Source: RGIG8700 sp964568815 (GTDB taxonomy: Bacteria; Bacillota; Clostridia; RGIG6154). Taken from it: a stretch of DNA of 9,683 nucleotides. The position numbers and the translations under genes were made by a program. The DNA lies in contig CAZMRY010000056.1 in NCBI GenBank assembly GCA_964568815.1, forward strand, positions 1-9,683. Reading direction: 5' to 3'. The notes under the pieces are model-generated. The model ran no database searches, had not been told where the DNA came from, and was given only the letters and a program-made list of their open reading frames with translations. Shown here in pieces: positions 5,671-9,683 of this stretch (positions are counted from its first letter, which is position 1; each line of letters opens with the position of its first letter).

Positions 5671-8600
5671 CCACTTAATAAAGACATTAAAAAAGTTATG
5701 GTTATAGGCTCCGGTCCTATTGTTATCGGACAGGCAGCGGAATTTGACTACGCAGGTGCACAGGCTTGTCGTGTTTTAAGAGACGAAGGTCTTGACATTG
5801 TTCTTGTTAACTCAAACCCTGCTACCATTATGACAGACAAGAAAATGGCAGACGCCATTTACCTTGAGCCTTTAACTGCAGAAACAGTTAAAAGAATTAT
5901 CGAAAAAGAAAAGCCGGACAGCATTCTGCCATCTCTCGGCGGACAGACAGGTCTTACAATAGCAATGCAGCTTTCAAAGGAAGGCTACCTTGACAAAATG
6001 GGTGTTAAGCTCCTTGGTACAAACGAAGAAGCTATCATCAAGGCTGAAGACAGAGAGCTTTTCAAAGAAACAATGGACTCTATAAATCAGCCTTGCATTC
6101 CGTCAGACATTGCAACAGATGTTGAAAGATGTCTTGAAATTGCAGACGAAATCGGATACCCTGTTATTGTCCGTCCTGCGTTCACCCTTGGCGGTGCAGG
6201 CGGCGGTGTTGCTTACAACAAAGAAGAGCTTAGAACCATTGCAGGTAATGGTCTTCTTCTTTCACCTATTACTCAGGTTTTAATTGAAAAATATATCTTT
6301 GGCTGGAAAGAAATCGAGTTTGAGGTTATCAGAGACAGCAAGGGTACTGCAATCACAGTATGCAGTATGGAAAATGTTGACCCTGTAGGCGTTCATACAG
6401 GTGACTCAATCGTTGTCGCTCCTGCGGTTTCACTTTCAACCAAAGAATACAATATGTTAAAGAGTGCGGCTTTAAACATTATCTCTGCCTTAAATATTGA
6501 GGGCGGTTGTAACTGTCAGTTTGCACTTAATCCTGAAACCTTTGAATATGCTGTAATCGAGGTTAACCCACGAGTTTCCCGTTCATCAGCTTTAGCTTCA
6601 AAGGCAACAGGTTATCCTATTGCAAAGGTTTCATCAAAAATTGCGCTTGGTTACACTCTTGACGAAATCAGGAACGATGTTACAGGTATGACATACGCAT
6701 GCTTTGAGCCTGCAATAGACTATATCGTTGTTAAAATGCCTAAATGGCCATTTGATAAATTTGCCTATGCAAAGAGAACTCTCGGCACGCAGATGAAAGC
6801 AACAGGCGAGGTTATGGCAATCGGGCCAACCTTTGAAATGGCTATTATGAAAGCTGTAAGAGGTGCAGAAATCAAGATTGACACCTTAAACCTTCCTGCA
6901 TTTAACAACCACGAAAACATTGAAGAGCAGCTCCACCAGATGGACGACAGAAGACTTTTTGCTATCTTTGAGGCATTGAAGCAGGGCGTTTCAACAGAAA
7001 AAATCCACGAAATCACAATGGTTGACGAATGGTTTATTGAAAAGCTTAAAAACCTTGTAAGCTTTGAAAAAGAAATAGTTAATAACCTTACAGATGAACT
7101 TTACCTTAAAGGTAAAAAGCTCGGTTACACAGATACAGCTTTAGAAAGAATATCAGGTGTAGCTGTTAAAAACCATAAATCATCTGTTTACAAAATGGTT
7201 GACACCTGTGCAGGCGAATTCAAGGCACAGACACCTTACTTTTACAGCTCACACGATACAGACTGTGAGGCAAGAGAAAGTGCATCTGATAAAAAGAAGA
7301 TTATCGTTCTTGGTTCAGGTCCTATAAGAATTGGTCAGGGTATTGAGTTTGACTATTCCTCCGTTCACTGCGTATGGACATTAAAAGAGCTTGGCTACGA
7401 GGTTATAATTATAAACAACAACCCTGAAACAGTTTCAACAGACTTTGATACTGCGGACAGACTTTATTTTGAGCCTTTAACACCCGAAGATGTAATGAAT
7501 GTTATTGAAATTGAAAAGCCTGTAGGTGTTGTAGTAGCATTTGGCGGACAGACTGCTATTAACTTAACAAAGTTCTTGTCACAGAATAATATACCAATTC
7601 TCGGCACATCTGCTGAGGGCATTGACCTTGCAGAAGACAGAGAACAGTTTGACGCACTTCTTGAAAAATTTGATATTAAACGACCAAAGGGTCTTACTGC
7701 TATGTCACTTGAAGACGCACTTAAATGTGCAAACGAGCTTGGATATCCTGTACTTTTAAGACCATCCTATGTTATCGGCGGTCAGAATATGACAATTGCC
7801 CACAATGATGAAGATGTTACAAAGTATATGAACATTATCCTTGGCGGTAAAATCGAAAATGCCGTTTTAATTGACAGATATATGAAAGGCACAGAACTTG
7901 AGGTTGATGTTATTTCAGACGGATGCGATGTTTTAATCCCAGGTGTTATGCAACACGTTGAAAGAGCAGGTATTCACAGCGGTGACTCAATTGCAGTTTA
8001 CCCTCCTTTCAGCCTTTCAGACAAAATGCTTAAGACTATTGTAGACAGCTCAACAACTCTTGCTCTTTCACTTGGAACAAAGGGTCTTGTTAATATTCAG
8101 TACCTTATTTATGACGGTGAGCTTTATGTTATCGAGGTTAACCCAAGAGCATCAAGAACAATTCCTTATATCAGTAAGGTAACAGGAATTCCAATGGTTG
8201 ATGTTGCATCAAAGGTTATGCTTGGACAGACAATCAAAGAGCTTGGCTACAAGCCAGGTCTTTATAAGACACCTCCTTGCTTTGCAATCAAGGTTCCTGT
8301 GTTCTCTTTTGAAAAGCTTTCTGATATTAATTCAAAGCTTGGACCTGAAATGAAATCAACAGGTGAAGTTTTAGGTATCGGTAAAACCTTCAACGAGGCA
8401 ATGTTTAAGGGTCTTACCTCTGCAGGCTTAACAGTTCAGACTCACGAGCCAAAGGGTGTGTTCATCAGCGTAGACGAGCACGACTATAATGATGTTATTG
8501 GTCTTGCAAAGAAATTTGATGACCTTCAGATTAAAATCTACTCAACAAAGGGCACAGCAGAAGAAATCGAAAGACTTGGCATTGATGTTACAACCTTTGA

Positions 8601-9683
8601 AGATATTTCAGACTCTGCAATTCTTGATTTGATTGATAAAGAAGAAATTGAGTATATCATTTATACAGGCGAAGCAAAGGACGACTCACTTGACCACTAC
8701 ATCGCCCTTCACAGAAAAGCCCTTCTTGCAGGCATTGTGTGTATGACATCAATCGACACAGCAAACGCCCTTGCAGATATTATTGCAAGCCGTTTCAACC
8801 AGTCAAACACAGAGCTTATTGATATAAATAAGATGAGAACAAAGCGTCAGGAGCTTAATTTCTCCAAGATGGCTTGCTCAGGTAATGACTTTATCTTTAT
8901 TGATAACAGAAACGGTGAAATCACGAGCCCTGAATCACTTTGTATTCAGATTTGTGACAGACACTACGGCGTTGGCGGTTATGGTATTATTCTTATTGAA
9001 AATTCTTCTGTTGCTGATGCAAAAATGAGAATTTTCAACAGAGACGGTTCAGAGGGCAGAATGGCTGGTAATGCCATTATGTGCGTAGGTAAATATCTCT
9101 ACGATAATGGTTTGGTTGACAAAACAGACATTACCATCGAAACAGGTGCAGGTATCAAGGAGCTTCGTCTTAACCTCCGTGATGAGAAGGTTTCATCAGT
9201 AAGAGTTAATATGGGTAAGGCAAACCTTGATGCAAAATCACTTCCTGTAGAGCTTGGCAAGGATAAGGTTGTTAACGAAAAAACAAAAATCGGCGAAAAT
9301 GAATACGATATTACATGCGTTTCTATGGGTAACCCACACTGCGTAGTCTTTGATGATTATATCAGCAGACTTGACCTTAAGAAAATCGGACCTGTTTTTG
9401 AGCACGCACCTATCTTCCCTGACAGAGTTAACACAGAATTCGTAAGATATGTTAACAAGAGAACTCTTAAAGTTCGTGTCTGGGAAAGAGGTATCGGCGA
9501 AACAATGGCTTGCGGTACAGGTGCTTGTGCATCAGTTGTCGCCGCAGTATTAAACGGCTATTGCAAGCAGGACCGTGACATTACAGTTAAATTAAAAGGC
9601 GGAGACCTTATAGTAAACTACTCATCAGACGGAACAGTTTACCTTACAGGCAACGCAGAACTTATATACGAAGGAAAACTTTC
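5668..9683 (+). CDS. carB: CarB-DapF fusion: carbamoyl-phosphate synthase large subunit joined to diaminopimelate epimerase-like domain
   Basis: One uninterrupted frame of 1338 codons to the window edge. Residues 1 to about 1055 are a complete CarB (family about 1060-1075), which makes carbamoyl phosphate from bicarbonate, ammonia and two ATP. Both ATP-grasp halves look active. Half 1 has GSGPIVIGQAAEFDYAGAQA (14-33), VHTGDSI and EVNPRVSRSSALASKATGYP. Half 2 has GSGPIRIGQGIEFDYS from about 548, ERAGIHSGDS and EVNPRASRTIPYISKVTGIP. The MGS-type allosteric domain spans about 930-1050, with an atypical effector loop at IIYTGEAKDD. After a linker (MRTKRQE, 1056-1062) a DapF domain runs from about 1063 to the edge and appears only a few residues short of its end. 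The join is seamless, with no stop, no frameshift signature and no good internal ribosome binding site. Since CarA here cannot use glutamine, CarB is presumably supplied with free ammonia. The CarB identity and the fusion are directly visible; the role of the tail is unknown. Confidence 0.95.
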   Translation, partial: MPLNKDIKKVMVIGSGPIVIGQAAEFDYAGAQACRVLRDEGLDIVLVNSNPATIMTDKKMADAIYLEPLTAETVKRIIEKEKPDSILPSLGGQTGLTIAMQLSKEGYLDKMGVKLLGTNEEAIIKAEDRELFKETMDSINQPCIPSDIATDVERCLEIADEIGYPVIVRPAFTLGGAGGGVAYNKEELRTIAGNGLLLSPITQVLIEKYIFGWKEIEFEVIRDSKGTAITVCSMENVDPVGVHTGDSIVVAPAVSLSTKEYNMLKSAALNIISALNIEGGCNCQFALNPETFEYAVIEVNPRVSRSSALASKATGYPIAKVSSKIALGYTLDEIRNDVTGMTYACFEPAIDYIVVKMPKWPFDKFAYAKRTLGTQMKATGEVMAIGPTFEMAIMKAVRGAEIKIDTLNLPAFNNHENIEEQLHQMDDRRLFAIFEALKQGVSTEKIHEITMVDEWFIEKLKNLVSFEKEIVNNLTDELYLKGKKLGYTDTALERISGVAVKNHKSSVYKMVDTCAGEFKAQTPYFYSSHDTDCEARESASDKKKIIVLGSGPIRIGQGIEFDYSSVHCVWTLKELGYEVIIINNNPETVSTDFDTADRLYFEPLTPEDVMNVIEIEKPVGVVVAFGGQTAINLTKFLSQNNIPILGTSAEGIDLAEDREQFDALLEKFDIKRPKGLTAMSLEDALKCANELGYPVLLRPSYVIGGQNMTIAHNDEDVTKYMNIILGGKIENAVLIDRYMKGTELEVDVISDGCDVLIPGVMQHVERAGIHSGDSIAVYPPFSLSDKMLKTIVDSSTTLALSLGTKGLVNIQYLIYDGELYVIEVNPRASRTIPYISKVTGIPMVDVASKVMLGQTIKELGYKPGLYKTPPCFAIKVPVFSFEKLSDINSKLGPEMKSTGEVLGIGKTFNEAMFKGLTSAGLTVQTHEPKGVFISVDEHDYNDVIGLAKKFDDLQIKIYSTKGTAEEIERLGIDVTTFEDISDSAILDLIDKEEIEYIIYTGEAKDDSLDHYIALHRKALLAGIVCMTSIDTANALADIIASRFNQSNTELIDINKMRTKRQELNFSKMACSGNDFIFIDNRNGEITSPESLCIQICDRHYGVGGYGIILIENSSVADAKMRIFNRDGSEGRMAGNAIMCVGKYLYDNGLVDKTDITIETGAGIKELRLNLRDEKVSSVRVNMGKANLDAKSLPVELGKDKVVNEKTKIGENEYDITCVSMGNPHCVVFDDYISRLDLKKIGPVFEHAPIFPDRVNTEFVRYVNKRTLKVRVWERGIGETMACGTGACASVVAAVLNGYCKQDRDITVKLKGGDLIVNYSSDGTVYLTGNAELIYEGKL
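8854..9683 (+). other. dapF: DapF-like domain of the fusion, first catalytic cysteine missing
   Basis: DapF converts LL- to meso-diaminopimelate for lysine and peptidoglycan, using two cysteines as opposed acid/bases. This domain (fusion residues 1063 onward) shows the two-lobed pattern: FSKMACSGNDF (1065-1075), FNRDGSEG (1123-1130), GNPHCVVF from 1221, RVNTEFV (1253-1259), ERGIGET (1273-1279) and ACGTGAC (1281-1287) with the second catalytic Cys at 1282. The first site, normally CGNG-x-RC, reads AGNAIMC: Ala1133 replaces the catalytic Cys and Met1138 the Arg. The usual GIG-x-DG turn reads GVGGYG. Substrate-contact asparagines (1073, 1124, 1222, 1255) and Glu1273/Arg1274 are retained. An ordinary two-base epimerase mechanism looks impossible unless another residue, such as Cys1070 or Cys1139, substitutes. 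It may bind an amino-acid ligand without turnover. The domain's family is secure; its activity is not. Confidence 0.88.

Noticed and set aside
8848..8871. CAGGAG upstream of ATG at 8869 as an internal start for a separate DapF
   Set aside because: Spacing is about 15 nt, too long, and starting at 8869 would remove the first beta strand (LNFSK) of the domain. The ATG at 8833 has no ribosome binding site. Read-through fusion is the simpler reading.

Overview
The window looks like chromosome of a low-GC, monoderm Firmicute of the class Clostridia, probably a gut-type, poorly cultured lineage. The signs are A/T-rich coding sequence with many AGA arginine codons, strong AAAGGA/GGAGG ribosome binding sites, textbook TTGACA-17-TATAAT promoters, a short lipoprotein signal peptide with a TTG start, and a GC-rich hairpin-mosaic repeat of a kind I associate with gut Clostridia. 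No phage, plasmid, CRISPR, rRNA or tRNA feature is visible.

Layout. On the minus strand, 1-2222 holds a two-gene unit for translation quality: ybaK (Cys-tRNA(Pro) deacylase family), then argS (arginyl-tRNA synthetase), which runs off the left edge a few residues before its expected C-terminus. A divergent promoter region (2223-2380) follows. On the plus strand comes a secreted parvulin-type foldase lipoprotein (2381-3463) with its own terminator. Next is an arginine/carbamoyl-phosphate operon from a consensus promoter: argF (3582-4484), a 107-bp hairpin repeat (4487-4593), carA (4628-5668), and a giant gene overlapping carA by one base (5668 to the right edge).

The operon is the point of interest. 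The carA product keeps the CarA fold motifs but has lost all three glutaminase triad residues (Cys to Gly, His to Tyr, Glu to Gln), and its oxyanion-loop motif is also altered. The carB product is a full-length carbamoyl-phosphate synthase large subunit whose frame continues without a stop into an essentially full-length diaminopimelate epimerase (DapF) domain. That domain lacks the first of the two catalytic cysteines (Ala instead) but keeps the second and most substrate-binding motifs. The allosteric (MGS) domain between them also looks divergent at the nucleotide-effector loop.

A coherent reading, which is inference, is an ammonia-fed carbamoyl-phosphate synthase feeding ornithine carbamoyltransferase to make citrulline. 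This would be a bacterial parallel of animal CPS I, in which the glutaminase domain has also lost its cysteine. The C-terminal DapF-like module could be a weakly active or repurposed epimerase, or an amino-acid sensor. Both halves can be tested by comparative genomics and enzymology. All alignments here were made by eye from family knowledge.
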